Notes: generated by a model from the sequence alone, not told the origin. A stretch of DNA of 64,000 nucleotides from Ramlibacter rhizophilus (GCF_004681965.1 NZ_SMLL01000003.1:678704-742703); one strand, 5' to 3'; positions 32,477-41,645 are shown, numbered from the stretch's first letter. Numbers and translations: made by a program.

Positions 32477-32920
32477 TCAGCCTTTGGCCGGCCGCCCGGT
32501 CTTGATGGTGGGCACCTGTTTCATCGCGTTGGCGAACGCCGCATCGTCCAGGGAGGCCAGCAGCTTGATGCCGGCGCGCAGCAGCTCGCTTTTCTTGGCC
32601 GGGCTGCCGCCGCGCGCAGCGCGTTCCTTGAGCGCGTCGATCACCGCGTACTCGGTCTTGGGAATGGTGAAGCTGTCACGCACCAGCTTGGGCTTGCGAG
32701 GCTTCTCCTCGCCGGCGGTCTTTGCCAAGGCCTTCGACGTGGGCTTGGCCTTGGCATTGGCGCTCGCCGGCGGCTTGCTGCTTTGCTCCGGCGCGGTGGG
32801 GGCGGGCGGCCGGGCCTTGGGCTTGGCCGGCGAGGGCGCCACGGCCTTCTTCGAAGGCTTGCTGCTGCCTGCGGCGGCGGAGGGGTTGCGGGACGGGGCG
32901 GCGGCGCGCGAAGTGGGCAT
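32477..32920 (-). CDS. Alanine/lysine/proline-rich protein with ribbon-helix-helix-like C-terminal domain
   Basis: A 147-residue protein of unknown function. Residues 1-75 are disordered and histone-H1-like (repeated Ala, Lys, Pro and Ser). Residues about 78-140 (LVRDSFTIPKTEYAVIDALK, then KKSELLRAGIKLLASL) look like a short beta strand plus two helices, compatible with a ribbon-helix-helix DNA-binding fold. The start ATG at 32920 follows AGAGGAA. A near-perfect palindrome lies 16 bp upstream of the start and could be its own operator. A DNA-binding nucleoid or regulatory role is inference. Confidence 0.75.
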   Translation of the reverse strand: MPTSRAAAPSRNPSAAAGSSKPSKKAVAPSPAKPKARPPAPTAPEQSSKPPASANAKAKPTSKALAKTAGEEKPRKPKLVRDSFTIPKTEYAVIDALKERAARGGSPAKKSELLRAGIKLLASLDDAAFANAMKQVPTIKTGRPAKG

Positions 32921-32935
32921 GGGCTTCCTCTGGTG

Positions 32936-32960
32936 AACGGTATATACGGTTTATACCGTT
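32936..32960 (-). promoter_or_regulatory. Palindromic operator-like site
   Basis: AACGGTATA (32936-32944) and TATACCGTT (32952-32960) form a perfect 9-bp inverted repeat around TACGGTT. The centre repeats the same ACGGT/ATA theme, giving three half-site-like copies. On the minus strand the site contains TATAAA and TATATA, so it probably overlaps the -10 region of the promoter for the gene at 32477-32920. Autoregulation by that protein is a guess. Confidence 0.55.
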
Positions 32961-32982
32961 ACTGACGAGTTGCGCCAAGGGG

Positions 32983-33091
32983 CTTCGACAGGGTCATGCC
33001 CAAGCAACGCAGATCCGTTCGCCCTGAGCCTGTCGAAGGGCTAGCGTGGTGAGTCTCGCGCGATGGGCTTCGACAAGCTCAGCCCGAACGG
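32983..33091. repeat. REP-type repeats (TTCGACAAGCTCAG family), inverted pair
   Basis: A forward copy lies at 33015-33042 (CCGTTCGCCCTGAGCC, then TGTCGAAGGGCT), and an inverted copy at 33065-33091 (GGGCTTCGACAAGCTCAG, then CCCGAACGG). A partial inverted copy (GGGGCTTCGACAGGG) starts near 32983, and another fragment (AACCTGTCGAAGGGC) follows the 121-bp element near 33293. The family is widespread in high-GC proteobacteria and also occurs at 53981-54113. The whole gap 32961-33327 holds only these repeats and the 121-bp element. Confidence 0.8.
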
Positions 33092-33168
33092 TTTGGGGGC
33101 TTCGGGCAAGCAAACCCCCCCGAACGGGGAGGGTCAATCGTCGAGCGGAAAAACTCCGTTGGCCCGGA

Positions 33169-33289
33169 GAAGGTGTGAAGGAATCGTAGCGAGCGGCCCG
33201 AGGTGGTGCGGAGCATCGCAGCCGTACAAGCGTACGGCGAGAAGCGCAGGCGCCAGATCGGGACGCGCCGTAGATTCATTCACACCTTC
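33169..33289. repeat. 121-bp element with terminal inverted repeats, copy 2
   Basis: It is bounded by GAAGGTGTGAA (33169-33179) and TTCACACCTTC (33279-33289), here a perfect 11-bp terminal inverted repeat. It is the reverse complement of 17976-18096, with the same length and about eight substitutions. The inner palindrome reads CCGTAC..GTACGG. It lies among REP fragments downstream of ppx (minus strand) and contains no gene. No clear short target duplication could be identified at its edges. Confidence 0.85.
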
Positions 33290-33327
33290 TGAACCTGTCG
33301 AAGGGCGCGCGCACGGGTCTGCGCCTC

Positions 33328-34815
33328 TCAGCCCTCCACGCTCAAGCTGCGTCCCGTCTTCTGCCAGGCGACGGCCTCCTCGCGCAGCAGGTGGGCCGAC
33401 TGCGGGTAGCGCCGCGCCCATTCCGGCGCCATCGAGAGCGTGATCTGCCGGCCGCGCGTGGACAGGGAGATCCCCGAAAGATCCGGGTCGCGCCGCGCGT
33501 GGCACAGGATCACGGCAAGCCGCAGGGCCAGCAGCTGGTGAACGAAGACGTCGTCCTCGAAGTCCGCCTCCAGCTTGCGCAGCTTGCCGCGGTGGCCCAG
33601 CACCAGCAGCCCCAGGCGGTGCAGCTCCCATTGCGCAAAGCCCGGCGCGTCGGCGTTCTCCAGGACATAGGCGCCGTGGCGGTGGTAGTCGGTGTGCGAG
33701 ATGCGCGTGCCGATCTCGTGCAGCTGTGCGGCCCAGGAGAGCTTGCGGCGGCGCCGGTCGGCTTCGGCCGAGCGGCCGCTGCCGACCAGCGCATCGAGCA
33801 GCTGCACGGCCACCGCATCGACCCGCTGGGCCTGCGCTGCATCCACCTGGAAGCTGGAGGCGAGGCGGCGCACGGTGGCCCCCCGCAGGTCGGTGTCGCC
33901 GTGCTCGCGATCGAGCAGGTCGTAGAGCACGCCCTGGCGCAGCGCGCCCAGCGCCTCGTGCATCACGTCGATTTCCAGCAGCTCGAAAATCGCCAGCAGC
34001 ACGGCCAGGCCGCCGCCGATCACGGGCCGGCGGTCTTCCTTCAAGCCGGCCAGCTTGACGCGGTCGGCATGGCCGGCCTGCAGCAGCGTCTCGCGCAGCC
34101 ACAGCAGGCCGTCGCGCGGGATCTGCCCGGGCGGCCAGCCGGCGGCGGCCAGCACATCGACCACGGCGCCGATGGTGCCCGAGGCCCCATAGGCGTGCTC
34201 CCAGTCGCTGCGCGCGTAGCGGTCCACCGCCTCGTCGAGCACGGCCTTGGCCGCCACCTCCGCGCGTTCGAAGCCGGCGGGCGTGAACTCGCCGTCGGGA
34301 AAGTACTTCTGCGACCAGGACACGCAGCCCACGCGGTAGCTCTCGGTCACCTCGGCTTCGAAGCCGCGGCCCAGGATCAGCTCGGTCGAGCGCCCGCCGA
34401 TGTCCACCACCAGGCGCTTCTCGTCGGACTGCGGCAGCAGGTGCGCGACGCCGAGATAGATGAGGCGTGCTTCCTCCCGTCCGGCGATCACGTCGATCGG
34501 GAATCCCAGCACCTGGTGGGCACGAACCAGGAACTCGTCCCGGTTGCGGGCCTCGCGCAGGGTCTGCGTGGCCACGGCCCGCACCTGCGTGCGCGGGAAG
34601 CCCGCCAGCCGCTCGGCGAAGCGCGCCAGGCAGTCCCAGCCGCGCTGCATGGCCTCGGGCGTGAGGCGGCGTGCATCGTCGAGGCCGCTGCCCTGGCGGA
34701 TCGTCTCCTTGCGGTATTCCACCCGCTCGATCAGGCCCTGCTCGTAGCGGCCGATCTCGAGGCGATAGCTGTTGGAGCCGAGGTCGACCGCGGCCAGGAG
34801 CGTTCCGTTGTTCAT
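33328..34815 (-). CDS. ppx: Exopolyphosphatase / guanosine pentaphosphatase (Ppx/GppA family)
   Basis: A 495-residue enzyme of the ASKHA fold. The N-terminal phosphate loop is AAVDLGSNSYRLEIGRY, and the second signature is VVDIGGRSTELILGRGF. A C-terminal HD-like helical region includes HEIGTRISHTDYHRHGAYVL. It removes phosphate from polyphosphate chain ends and/or converts pppGpp to ppGpp; sequence alone does not separate Ppx from GppA. The ATG at 34815 starts just at the family N terminus. Pho boxes pointing toward it lie at 34873-34901, and ppk lies nearby, which favours a polyphosphate role. Confidence 0.9.
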   Translation of the reverse strand: MNNGTLLAAVDLGSNSYRLEIGRYEQGLIERVEYRKETIRQGSGLDDARRLTPEAMQRGWDCLARFAERLAGFPRTQVRAVATQTLREARNRDEFLVRAHQVLGFPIDVIAGREEARLIYLGVAHLLPQSDEKRLVVDIGGRSTELILGRGFEAEVTESYRVGCVSWSQKYFPDGEFTPAGFERAEVAAKAVLDEAVDRYARSDWEHAYGASGTIGAVVDVLAAAGWPPGQIPRDGLLWLRETLLQAGHADRVKLAGLKEDRRPVIGGGLAVLLAIFELLEIDVMHEALGALRQGVLYDLLDREHGDTDLRGATVRRLASSFQVDAAQAQRVDAVAVQLLDALVGSGRSAEADRRRRKLSWAAQLHEIGTRISHTDYHRHGAYVLENADAPGFAQWELHRLGLLVLGHRGKLRKLEADFEDDVFVHQLLALRLAVILCHARRDPDLSGISLSTRGRQITLSMAPEWARRYPQSAHLLREEAVAWQKTGRSLSVEG

Positions 34816-34872
34816 GCCCGGGCCAGCATAGCAAAGCGCGGTGACACGCGGTGCCGCGGGCGGCCGGGCTGC

Positions 34873-34901
34873 GTGACGACTTCGTGAACATGGCGTGACA
34901 G
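34873..34901 (-). promoter_or_regulatory. Pho box for ppx (minus strand)
   Basis: Read on the minus strand, heptamers CTGTCAC (34901-34895), TGTTCAC (34890-34884) and TCGTCAC (34879-34873) stand at exact 11-bp steps. They point toward ppx, whose start is 58 bp downstream at 34815. The first is a full match to the Pho heptamer; the other two keep TCAC. It lies back to back with the pstS box, 27 bp away. Confidence 0.7.
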
Positions 34902-34928
34902 TCCCGGCAGAACCCCGCCTGCGCGGCA

Positions 34929-34962
34929 GTGTCACAAGCCTGTCACCAAGCCTGCCTACAGT
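34929..34962 (+). promoter_or_regulatory. Pho box and -10 of the pstS promoter
   Basis: Heptamers GTGTCAC (34929-34935) and CTGTCAC (34940-34946) at an 11-bp step form a good Pho box, with a weaker third, CCTGCCT, at 34951. A -10-like TACAGT at 34957-34962 begins ten bases after the second heptamer, the spacing typical when PhoB replaces the -35 contact. pstS starts 43 bp further on at 35006. Confidence 0.85.
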
Positions 34963-35005
34963 CCGCTGCGTCAACCCAACCACCTCTTCCAAAGTGGAGC
35001 GACTC

Positions 35006-36058
35006 ATGAAAACCATCTTCAAGACGGCCATGCTCGGCCTGGCCTCCGTGTCCTTCGCCGGCATCGCCAGCGCCCAGAACGCCAGCGCCCAGGACATCAC
35101 CGGCGCCGGCGCCAGCTTCCCGGCGCCGCTCTACTCCAAGTGGGCGGCCGAGTACAACAAGGCCACCGGCAACAAGGTGAACTACCAGTCGGTGGGCTCC
35201 GGCGCCGGCATCCGCCAGATCGACGCCAAGACCGTCGCTTTCGGCGCCTCCGACATGCCGCTGAAGGACGAGGAACTCGAGAAGAAGGGGCAGGTCCAGT
35301 TCCCGACCGTGATCGGCGGCGTGGTGCCGGTGATCAATATCAAGGGCATCGAACCCGGCCAGCTCAAGCTCAACGGCCAGGTGCTCGCCGACATCTTCCT
35401 CGGCAAGATCACCAAGTGGAACGACCCGGCCGTCAAGGCGCTCAACCCCAGCCTGAACCTGCCCGACGCCGCCATCGCCCCGGTGCGCCGCGCCGACGGC
35501 TCCGGCACCACCTTCATCTTCACCAACTATCTCTCCAAGGTCAGCCCCGACTGGAAGTCCAAGGTGGGCGAGGGCACGGCCGTGAATTGGCCGACGGGTG
35601 CCGGTGGCAAGGGCAACGAGGGCGTCGCCGCCTTCGTGGGTCGCCTGCCCAACTCGATCGGCTACGTGGAGTACGCCTACGTCAAGCAGAACAAGATGAA
35701 CTACGCCCAGATGCAGAACGCCGCGGGCCAGTTCGTCTCCCCCGACGACACGGCCTTCAAGGCCGCCGCCGCCGGCGCCGACTGGAGCAAGAGCTTCCAC
35801 CAGATCCTCACCAACCAGCCGGGCGCGCAGTCCTGGCCCCTGACCGGCGCCACCTTCATCCTGATGCACAAGCAGCAGGACAAGCCGGAGCAGGCCGCCG
35901 CCGCGCTGAAGTTCTTCGACTGGGCCTACAAGCAGGGCGACAAGACCGCCGCCGACCTGGACTACGTGCCCATGCCCGACAACGTCAAGCAGCAGGTGCG
36001 CAAGCTCTGGTCCACCGAGATCAAGGACGCCTCCGGCAAGTCCGTCGCGCAGCTCTGA
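35006..36058 (+). CDS. pstS: Periplasmic phosphate-binding protein PstS
   Basis: A 350-residue secreted protein. The signal peptide [19 protein letters not shown] ends near AQNASAQ (about residue 26-31). Mature landmarks are [17 protein letters not shown], the phosphate site regions [21 protein letters not shown] and [17 protein letters not shown]. It captures inorganic phosphate for the PstCAB importer. It is the first gene of pstSCAB-phoU-phoB-phoR, with a Pho box directly upstream and a hairpin directly downstream that may keep its level above that of the permease. Confidence 0.97.
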   Translation: MKTIFKTAMLGLASVSFAGIASAQNASAQDITGAGASFPAPLYSKWAAEYNKATGNKVNYQSVGSGAGIRQIDAKTVAFGASDMPLKDEELEKKGQVQFPTVIGGVVPVINIKGIEPGQLKLNGQVLADIFLGKITKWNDPAVKALNPSLNLPDAAIAPVRRADGSGTTFIFTNYLSKVSPDWKSKVGEGTAVNWPTGAGGKGNEGVAAFVGRLPNSIGYVEYAYVKQNKMNYAQMQNAAGQFVSPDDTAFKAAAAGADWSKSFHQILTNQPGAQSWPLTGATFILMHKQQDKPEQAAAALKFFDWAYKQGDKTAADLDYVPMPDNVKQQVRKLWSTEIKDASGKSVAQL

Positions 36059-36078
36059 TGCCTTGACCTTCAGCGAAT

Positions 36079-36103
36079 GGCGCCGCCCTCGTGCGGCGCC
36101 TTT
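36079..36103 (+). terminator. Attenuator-like hairpin between pstS and pstC
   Basis: GGCGCCGC (36079-36086) and GCGGCGCC (36093-36100) form a perfect 8-bp stem with a six-base loop, followed by only three T. The weak T-run suggests partial termination or protection of the pstS mRNA end, rather than a full stop, since pstC-pstA-pstB-phoU continue in the same direction 32 bp later. Confidence 0.6.
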
Positions 36104-36134
36104 GCGCGTGTGAACCGAACCGACCAAGAGCCTC

Positions 36135-37166
36135 ATGTCCACTAGACTCCCGGCCCATGAGGCTTCTTTCGATCTGAGTGCGCCCGTGCAAAACGAGCGT
36201 ACGAGCATTCCCCCGGTCGGACGGCCGGGCCGGGGCAGCGCCTTCGCGGACCGCCTTTTCGGCTGGACCGCGGCGGCGGCCGCCTTCTTCACCCTGAGCG
36301 TCCTGGTCGCCATCCTGCTGTCCCTGGTGGTGGGCGCCTGGCCGGCCATCGAGAAGTACGGCCTGGGCTTCCTCACCAGCAGCGTGTGGGACCCGGTGGC
36401 CGAGGAGTTCGGTGGGCTGGTGATGATCTACGGCACGCTGGCCACTTCGGCCATCGCGCTCATCATCGCCGTGCCGGTCAGCTTCGGCATCGCGCTGTTC
36501 CTCACCGAGCTGTCGCCCAAGTGGCTCAAGCGCCCGCTGGGCACCGCCATCGAGCTGCTGGCGGCGGTGCCCTCCATCGTCTACGGCATGTGGGGCCTGC
36601 TGGTCTTCGGTCCGCTGCTGGCGCAGTACGTGCAGCAGCCCCTGCAGGCCGCCTTCGGCGACGTGCCCTACCTGGGCGCGCTGTTTTCCGGACCGCCCGT
36701 GGGCATCGGCGTGCTGGCGGCCGGCATCATCCTGGCGATCATGATCATCCCGTTCATCGCGGCGGTGATGCGCGACGTCTTCGAGGTCACGCCCCACATG
36801 CTCAAGGAGTCGGCCTACGCGCTGGGCTCCACCACCTGGGAGGTGATGTTCAAGGTGGTGCTGCCCTACACCAAGAGCGGCGTCATCGGCGGCATCATGC
36901 TGGGCCTGGGCCGCGCACTGGGCGAGACCATGGCCGTGACCTTCATCATCGGCAACTTCAACCAGCTCGACAGCCTGAGCCTGTTCGCGCCGGCCAACAG
37001 CATCACCTCGGCCCTGGCCAACGAGTTCGCCGAAGCCACGGCGGGCCTGCACCAGGCGGCGCTGATCTACCTGGGCCTGGTCCTCTTCTTCATCACGTTC
37101 GTGGTGCTGGCGCTGTCCAAGCTGCTGCTGTCGCGCCTGCGCCGCAACGAAGGCCGCAAGACATGA
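36135..37166 (+). CDS. pstC: Phosphate ABC transporter permease PstC
   Basis: A 343-residue inner-membrane permease with six hydrophobic segments from about residue 45. The conserved permease loop is in [20 protein letters not shown] with nearby [15 protein letters not shown], the EAA-type contact for PstB. The N-terminal ~40 residues ([20 protein letters not shown] onward) are a polar extension. The start ATG 36135 has AAGAG upstream. It overlaps pstA by four bases (ATGA), so the two halves of the channel are coupled. Confidence 0.95.
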   Translation: MSTRLPAHEASFDLSAPVQNERTSIPPVGRPGRGSAFADRLFGWTAAAAAFFTLSVLVAILLSLVVGAWPAIEKYGLGFLTSSVWDPVAEEFGGLVMIYGTLATSAIALIIAVPVSFGIALFLTELSPKWLKRPLGTAIELLAAVPSIVYGMWGLLVFGPLLAQYVQQPLQAAFGDVPYLGALFSGPPVGIGVLAAGIILAIMIIPFIAAVMRDVFEVTPHMLKESAYALGSTTWEVMFKVVLPYTKSGVIGGIMLGLGRALGETMAVTFIIGNFNQLDSLSLFAPANSITSALANEFAEATAGLHQAALIYLGLVLFFITFVVLALSKLLLSRLRRNEGRKT

Positions 37167-38059
37167 GCGCCATCTCCTCCTCCAACCGCGGCGCGGCTTC
37201 CGCCGCCGACATCGAGCGTGCGCGCGCGGCCAAGTTCCGGGGTCGCAAGCGCGTCAATTACGTGGCGCTCACGCTGTCGCTGGCGGCCATGGCCTTCGGC
37301 CTGGTGTGGCTGCTGTGGATCCTCTTCGAGACCGCGCGCCTGGGCCTGGGCGGCATCACCTGGGCGGCGCTCACGGAGATGACGCCCGCGCCCAACGAGC
37401 CCGGCGGCCTCGCCAATGCCATGCTGGGCTCGCTCATGATGGTGCTGGCGGCCACCTTCATCGCCACGCCCATCGGCATCATGGCGGGCGTGTACCTGGT
37501 GGAGTACGGCACGCGGGGCTGGCTCGGGAACGTCACGCGCTTCGTCAACGACATCCTGCTGTCGGCGCCTTCCATCGTCATCGGCCTGTTCGTCTATGCC
37601 GTCGTGGTGGCGCGCTTCAAGCAGTTCTCGGGCTGGGCGGGCGTGGCGGCGCTGGCGCTGATCGTCATCCCGGTCGTGATCCGCACCACCGACAACATGC
37701 TGGCCCTGGTGCCCTCGGCGCTGCGCGAGGCGGCGTACGCACTCGGCGCCCCGAAGTGGAAGGTGATCATCAGCATCACGCTGCGCGCGGCGCGCGCGGG
37801 CGTGGTGACGGGCGTGCTGCTGGCCGTGGCCCGCATCTCGGGCGAGACGGCGCCGCTGCTCTTTACCGCCCTGAACAACCAGTTCTTCACCGCCGACCTG
37901 TCCGAGCCCATGGCCAGCCTGCCGGTGACCATCTTCAAGTTCGCGATGAGCCCCTACGAAAACTGGCAGCAGCTCGCCTGGGCCGGCGTGGCGCTGATCA
38001 CCATCGCCGTGCTGGGCCTGAACATCCTGGCCCGCGTGCTCACTCGCGCAAAGATCTGA
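37163..38059 (+). CDS. pstA: Phosphate ABC transporter permease PstA
   Basis: A 298-residue permease, partner of PstC. Six membrane segments follow a basic N-terminal region ([13 protein letters not shown]). Landmarks are the segment [12 protein letters not shown], the EAA loop [17 protein letters not shown] and [15 protein letters not shown], typical of PstA. It overlaps the pstC stop and ends 10 bp before pstB. Confidence 0.95.
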   Translation: MSAISSSNRGAASAADIERARAAKFRGRKRVNYVALTLSLAAMAFGLVWLLWILFETARLGLGGITWAALTEMTPAPNEPGGLANAMLGSLMMVLAATFIATPIGIMAGVYLVEYGTRGWLGNVTRFVNDILLSAPSIVIGLFVYAVVVARFKQFSGWAGVAALALIVIPVVIRTTDNMLALVPSALREAAYALGAPKWKVIISITLRAARAGVVTGVLLAVARISGETAPLLFTALNNQFFTADLSEPMASLPVTIFKFAMSPYENWQQLAWAGVALITIAVLGLNILARVLTRAKI

Positions 38060-38069
38060 GGCACTCACC

Positions 38070-38852
38070 ATGAACCAAGCCACTCCCGTTGCGGCGACCC
38101 AGCCCAAGCTCGCGGTGCGCAACCTGAACTTCTATTACGGCAGCTTCCACGCGCTCAAGTCCATCAACCTGGACATTCCCGAGAAGAAGGTCACCGCCTT
38201 CATCGGCCCGTCCGGCTGCGGCAAGTCCACGCTGCTGCGCACCTTCAACCGCATGTTCGAGCTCTATCCCGAGCAGCGGGCCGAGGGCGAGATCGTCCTG
38301 GACGGCGAGAACCTGCTCACTTCGCGCAAGGACGTCGCGCTGATCCGCGCCAAGATCGGCATGGTCTTCCAGAAGCCCACGCCCTTTCCGATGTCCATCT
38401 ACGACAACATCGCCTTCGGCGTGCGCCTGTTCGAGAACCTGGGCAGCAGCGACATGGACGAGCGCGTCGAATGGGCGCTGCGCAAGGCGGCCCTGTGGAA
38501 CGAGGTCAAGGACAAGCTGGACCAGAGCGGCGCGGGCCTGTCCGGCGGACAGCAGCAGCGCCTGTGCATCGCGCGCGGCATCGCCATCAAGCCCGAGGTG
38601 CTGCTGCTGGACGAGCCCTGCTCGGCGCTGGACCCGATCTCCACCGCCAAGATCGAGGAACTCATCGCCGAGCTGAAGGACGAATACACAGTGGTCATCG
38701 TCACGCACAACATGCAGCAGGCGGCGCGGTGCAGCGACTACACCGCCTACATGTACCTGGGTGACCTGATCGAGGTGGGCGAGACCGAACAGATCTTCTT
38801 CAAGCCCAAGCGCAAGGAAACCGAGGACTACATCACCGGCCGCTTCGGCTGA
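38070..38852 (+). CDS. pstB: Phosphate ABC transporter ATPase PstB
   Basis: A 260-residue ATPase that drives phosphate import. Walker [10 protein letters not shown] is at 46-54, the ABC signature LSGGQQQR at 157-164, and Walker B ends [12 protein letters not shown] switch His follows in [24 protein letters not shown] and the [15 protein letters not shown]-loop are specific for PstB rather than other ABC ATPases. It lies between pstA and phoU in a compact operon. Confidence 0.97.
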   Translation: MNQATPVAATQPKLAVRNLNFYYGSFHALKSINLDIPEKKVTAFIGPSGCGKSTLLRTFNRMFELYPEQRAEGEIVLDGENLLTSRKDVALIRAKIGMVFQKPTPFPMSIYDNIAFGVRLFENLGSSDMDERVEWALRKAALWNEVKDKLDQSGAGLSGGQQQRLCIARGIAIKPEVLLLDEPCSALDPISTAKIEELIAELKDEYTVVIVTHNMQQAARCSDYTAYMYLGDLIEVGETEQIFFKPKRKETEDYITGRFG

Positions 38853-38878
38853 CCGCACTCAACAGAAGAAGACCCACC

Positions 38879-39580
38879 ATGCCCGACAAGCACATCTCCG
38901 CCCAGTTCGACAGCGAGCTCAACGGCGTCTCCTCCCGCGTGATGGAGCTCGGCGGGCTGGTCGAGTCGCAGATCCACCAGGCGGTTTACGCGCTCTCGCA
39001 CTTCAGCACCGAGGCGGCCAGCCAGGTGATGGAGATCGAGACCCGCGTCAACGGCATGGAAGTGGAGATCGACCGCGACCTGGCCTCCATCATCGGCCGG
39101 CGCCAGCCCACCGCGCGCGACCTGCGCCTGCTGCTGGCCATCTCCAAGACCACGGCCAACCTGGAGCGCGTGGGCGACGAGGCGACCAAGATCGCGCGCA
39201 TGGTCAAGTCCATCATCGAGAGCGGCTCGGCGCGGGCCCTGCCCACCAGCGACCTGCGCACCTCCGCGGACTTGGCCGCAGGCCTGCTGCGCAAGGCGCT
39301 GGATGCCTTCGCCCGCCTGGACACGAGCGCCGCGGTGACCATCCTGAAGGAAGACAACCTGATCGACGAGGAGTTCGACGGCTTCCACCGCAAGCTCATC
39401 ACCTACATGATGGAAGACCCGCGCACCATCTCGGCCAGCCTGGACCTGCTGTTCCTGGCCAAGGCCATCGAGCGCATCGGCGACCACGCCAAGAACATCG
39501 GCGAACTCATCATCTACGTGGTCAAGGGAGCGGACGTGCGGCACTTCTCGATGGAGCAGATCGAGTCGGCCGTGCGCTGA
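38879..39580 (+). CDS. phoU: Phosphate signalling protein PhoU
   Basis: A 233-residue, all-helical protein with two copies of the PhoU three-helix domain (about 15-110 and 120-220). Landmarks are DRDLASIIGRRQPTARDLR in the first and FLAKAIERIGDHAKNIGELI in the second, with metal-binding E/D-xxx-D positions. PhoU links the state of the Pst transporter to PhoR, keeping the regulon off when phosphate is plentiful. It follows pstB by 26 bp and precedes phoB by eight. Confidence 0.96.
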   Translation: MPDKHISAQFDSELNGVSSRVMELGGLVESQIHQAVYALSHFSTEAASQVMEIETRVNGMEVEIDRDLASIIGRRQPTARDLRLLLAISKTTANLERVGDEATKIARMVKSIIESGSARALPTSDLRTSADLAAGLLRKALDAFARLDTSAAVTILKEDNLIDEEFDGFHRKLITYMMEDPRTISASLDLLFLAKAIERIGDHAKNIGELIIYVVKGADVRHFSMEQIESAVR

Positions 39581-39588
39581 ACGAAGGC

Positions 39589-40299
39589 ATGAAACTGCAC
39601 CCCCGGGTCCTCATCGTCGAGGACGAGCCGCACATCGCCGAGCTGATCGCGGTCAACCTGCGGCACAACGGCTTCGCGCCCACCTGGAGCGAGGACGGCA
39701 GCGCCGCCCAGCGCGAGCTCGATGCGGCGCTGCCCGACGTCATCCTCCTGGACTGGATGCTCCCGGGCCAGAGCGGCATCGCGCTGGCCCGCAAGTGGCG
39801 CGCCGACGCCCGCACCAAGGGCATCCCCATCCTCATGCTCACCGCCCGCGGCGACGAGCCCGACAAGGTCGCGGGCCTGGATGCCGGCGCGGACGACTAC
39901 ATCACCAAGCCCTTTTCCACGCAGGAGCTGCTGGCGCGAATCCGCGCCGTGCTGCGCCGCCGCGCGCCGGAGCAGGTCAACGACGCCGTCACGCTCGGCG
40001 AGCTCACGCTCGACGCCGCCACGCACCGCGTGAGCTGGCGCGGCCAGCCGCTCAAGCTCGGGCCCACGGAATTCCGGCTGCTCAACTACCTGATGAAGCA
40101 TCCCGAGCGCGTGCACAGCCGCGCGCAGCTGCTCGACAAGATCTGGGGCGACCACGTCTATATCGAGGAGCGCACCGTGGACGTCCACGTCAAGCGCCTG
40201 CGCGAAGCGCTGGGCGAGGCGGGCAGCATGGTCGAGACCGTGCGCGGAGCCGGCTACCGCCTGGCCAGGCCCGTGACCACGGACACCCGCAGCGCCTGA
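39589..40299 (+). CDS. phoB: Phosphate regulon response regulator PhoB
   Basis: A 236-residue OmpR-type regulator. The receiver domain (1-125) has acidic pocket residues in VLIVEDEPH, phospho-acceptor Asp55 in ILLDWMLPGQSG and the lysine in DDYITKPFS. The winged-helix DNA-binding domain (about 135-230) has LGPTEFRLLNYLM and ERTVDVHVKRLREAL. Its likely targets in this window are the three Pho boxes at 27018, 34873-34901 and 34929. The stop overlaps the phoR start by one base. Confidence 0.97.
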   Translation: MKLHPRVLIVEDEPHIAELIAVNLRHNGFAPTWSEDGSAAQRELDAALPDVILLDWMLPGQSGIALARKWRADARTKGIPILMLTARGDEPDKVAGLDAGADDYITKPFSTQELLARIRAVLRRRAPEQVNDAVTLGELTLDAATHRVSWRGQPLKLGPTEFRLLNYLMKHPERVHSRAQLLDKIWGDHVYIEERTVDVHVKRLREALGEAGSMVETVRGAGYRLARPVTTDTRSA

Positions 40300-41645
40300 T
40301 GGCCTGGCGCCTCGCAAGCTTCCTGCTGCTGCTCGCGGTCGGTGGGTCGCTGGGCGCCTACTGGATGCGCGGCTGGGGGGCCGCCCTGGGCCTCGCGTTG
40401 GCGGCCACGCTGTGGGTGCTGATGGACCTGTGGCGCGGCCTGCGCGTGCTGCGCTGGCTGCGCCGCCCCGAGGCCGGCCCGCCGCCCCGGCTCTGGGGTT
40501 TGTGGGGCGACGTGGCTGACCATGCCCGCCGCGCGCTGCGTGCCCGCGAGAAGGACACCGCCCAGGCCCAGCTGCGCCTGCAGGAATTCCTGGCCGCCAT
40601 CCAGGCCTCGCCCAATGGCGTGGTGCTGCTCGACGCTGCGGGCCACATCGAGTGGTGCAACCAGACCGCCGCCCTGCACCTGGGTTTCGACGCGCAGCGC
40701 GATCTGATGCAACTCATCGGCAACCTGCTGCGCGACCCGGGCTTCGCCGCCTATTACGCCAGCGGCGACTACGGCCACGACATCGTGATCCCGGGGCGCG
40801 GTGGCCCGGCCTCGCGCCCGAGCCGCATCTCCGTGCAGCTGCATCCCTACGGCGAGGGCCGCAAGCTCCTGCTCTCGCGCGACGTCACGGCCCTGGAGCA
40901 GGCCGAGACCATGCGGCGCGACTTCGTCGCCAACGTCTCGCACGAGATCCGCACGCCGCTCACGGTGCTCACCGGCTTCGTGGAGACGCTGCAAAGCCTG
41001 CCCCTGTCCGCCGAGGAGCGCTCGCGCTACCTGGGCCTCATGGCCCGGCAGGCCGAGCGCATGCAAGGCCTGGTCAACGACCTGCTCACCCTCTCGCGCC
41101 TGGAAGGCAGCCCCATACCCGGCCTGGGCGAGTGGGTGGGCGTGGGCTCGCTGGCCGCGCAGTGCGAGGCCGATGCCCGCGCGCTCACGGAGTCCCTGGG
41201 CAAGGGTCACACGCTGGTGTTCGGCCCGGCACCCGCCCTGGAGGTCGCCGGCATGGCGACCGAACTCCTGAGTGCGGTGAGCAATCTCGTGGGCAATGCC
41301 ATCCGCTACACGCCGGCCGGCGGCCGCATCGAGGTCACCTGGAGCGGCAGCGCCGAAGCCGGCCTGGCCTTCAGCGTGCGCGATACCGGCCCGGGCATCG
41401 AGGCCGAGCACCTGCCGCGCCTGACCGAGCGCTTCTACCGCGTGGACCGAAGCCGCTCGCGCGAAACCGGCGGCACCGGCCTGGGCCTGGCCATCGTCAA
41501 GCACGTGGTGCAGCGCCATGGCGGCGAACTGCGCATGGCCAGCACACCGGGTGCGGGATCGACCTTCGGCTTCCAGCTGCCGCCCGCGCGCGTGCGGCCG
41601 GCCGTCACCGCGTCGCGCGCGACGCTCGCCAGAGCAGCGCCATGA
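40299..41645 (+). CDS. phoR: Phosphate regulon sensor histidine kinase PhoR
   Basis: A 448-residue inner-membrane kinase. Two N-terminal hydrophobic helices (about 5-21 and 26-43) have almost no periplasmic loop, as usual for PhoR. A PAS domain (about 92-200) follows, then HisKA with phospho-acceptor His215 in FVANVSHEIRTPLTVL, and the ATPase domain with NLVGNAIRYTPAGG, DTGPGIEAEHLPRLTERFY and GGTGLGLAIVKHV. It phosphorylates PhoB at low phosphate. Its last 41 bases overlap the convergent end of the MATE gene. Confidence 0.96.
   Translation: MAWRLASFLLLLAVGGSLGAYWMRGWGAALGLALAATLWVLMDLWRGLRVLRWLRRPEAGPPPRLWGLWGDVADHARRALRAREKDTAQAQLRLQEFLAAIQASPNGVVLLDAAGHIEWCNQTAALHLGFDAQRDLMQLIGNLLRDPGFAAYYASGDYGHDIVIPGRGGPASRPSRISVQLHPYGEGRKLLLSRDVTALEQAETMRRDFVANVSHEIRTPLTVLTGFVETLQSLPLSAEERSRYLGLMARQAERMQGLVNDLLTLSRLEGSPIPGLGEWVGVGSLAAQCEADARALTESLGKGHTLVFGPAPALEVAGMATELLSAVSNLVGNAIRYTPAGGRIEVTWSGSAEAGLAFSVRDTGPGIEAEHLPRLTERFYRVDRSRSRETGGTGLGLAIVKHVVQRHGGELRMASTPGAGSTFGFQLPPARVRPAVTASRATLARAAP

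Noticed and set aside
34816..35100. Extension of ppx upstream to 35100
   Set aside because: The frame stays open, but it would cover both Pho boxes and the pstS start region; the family N terminus begins at ATG 34815.
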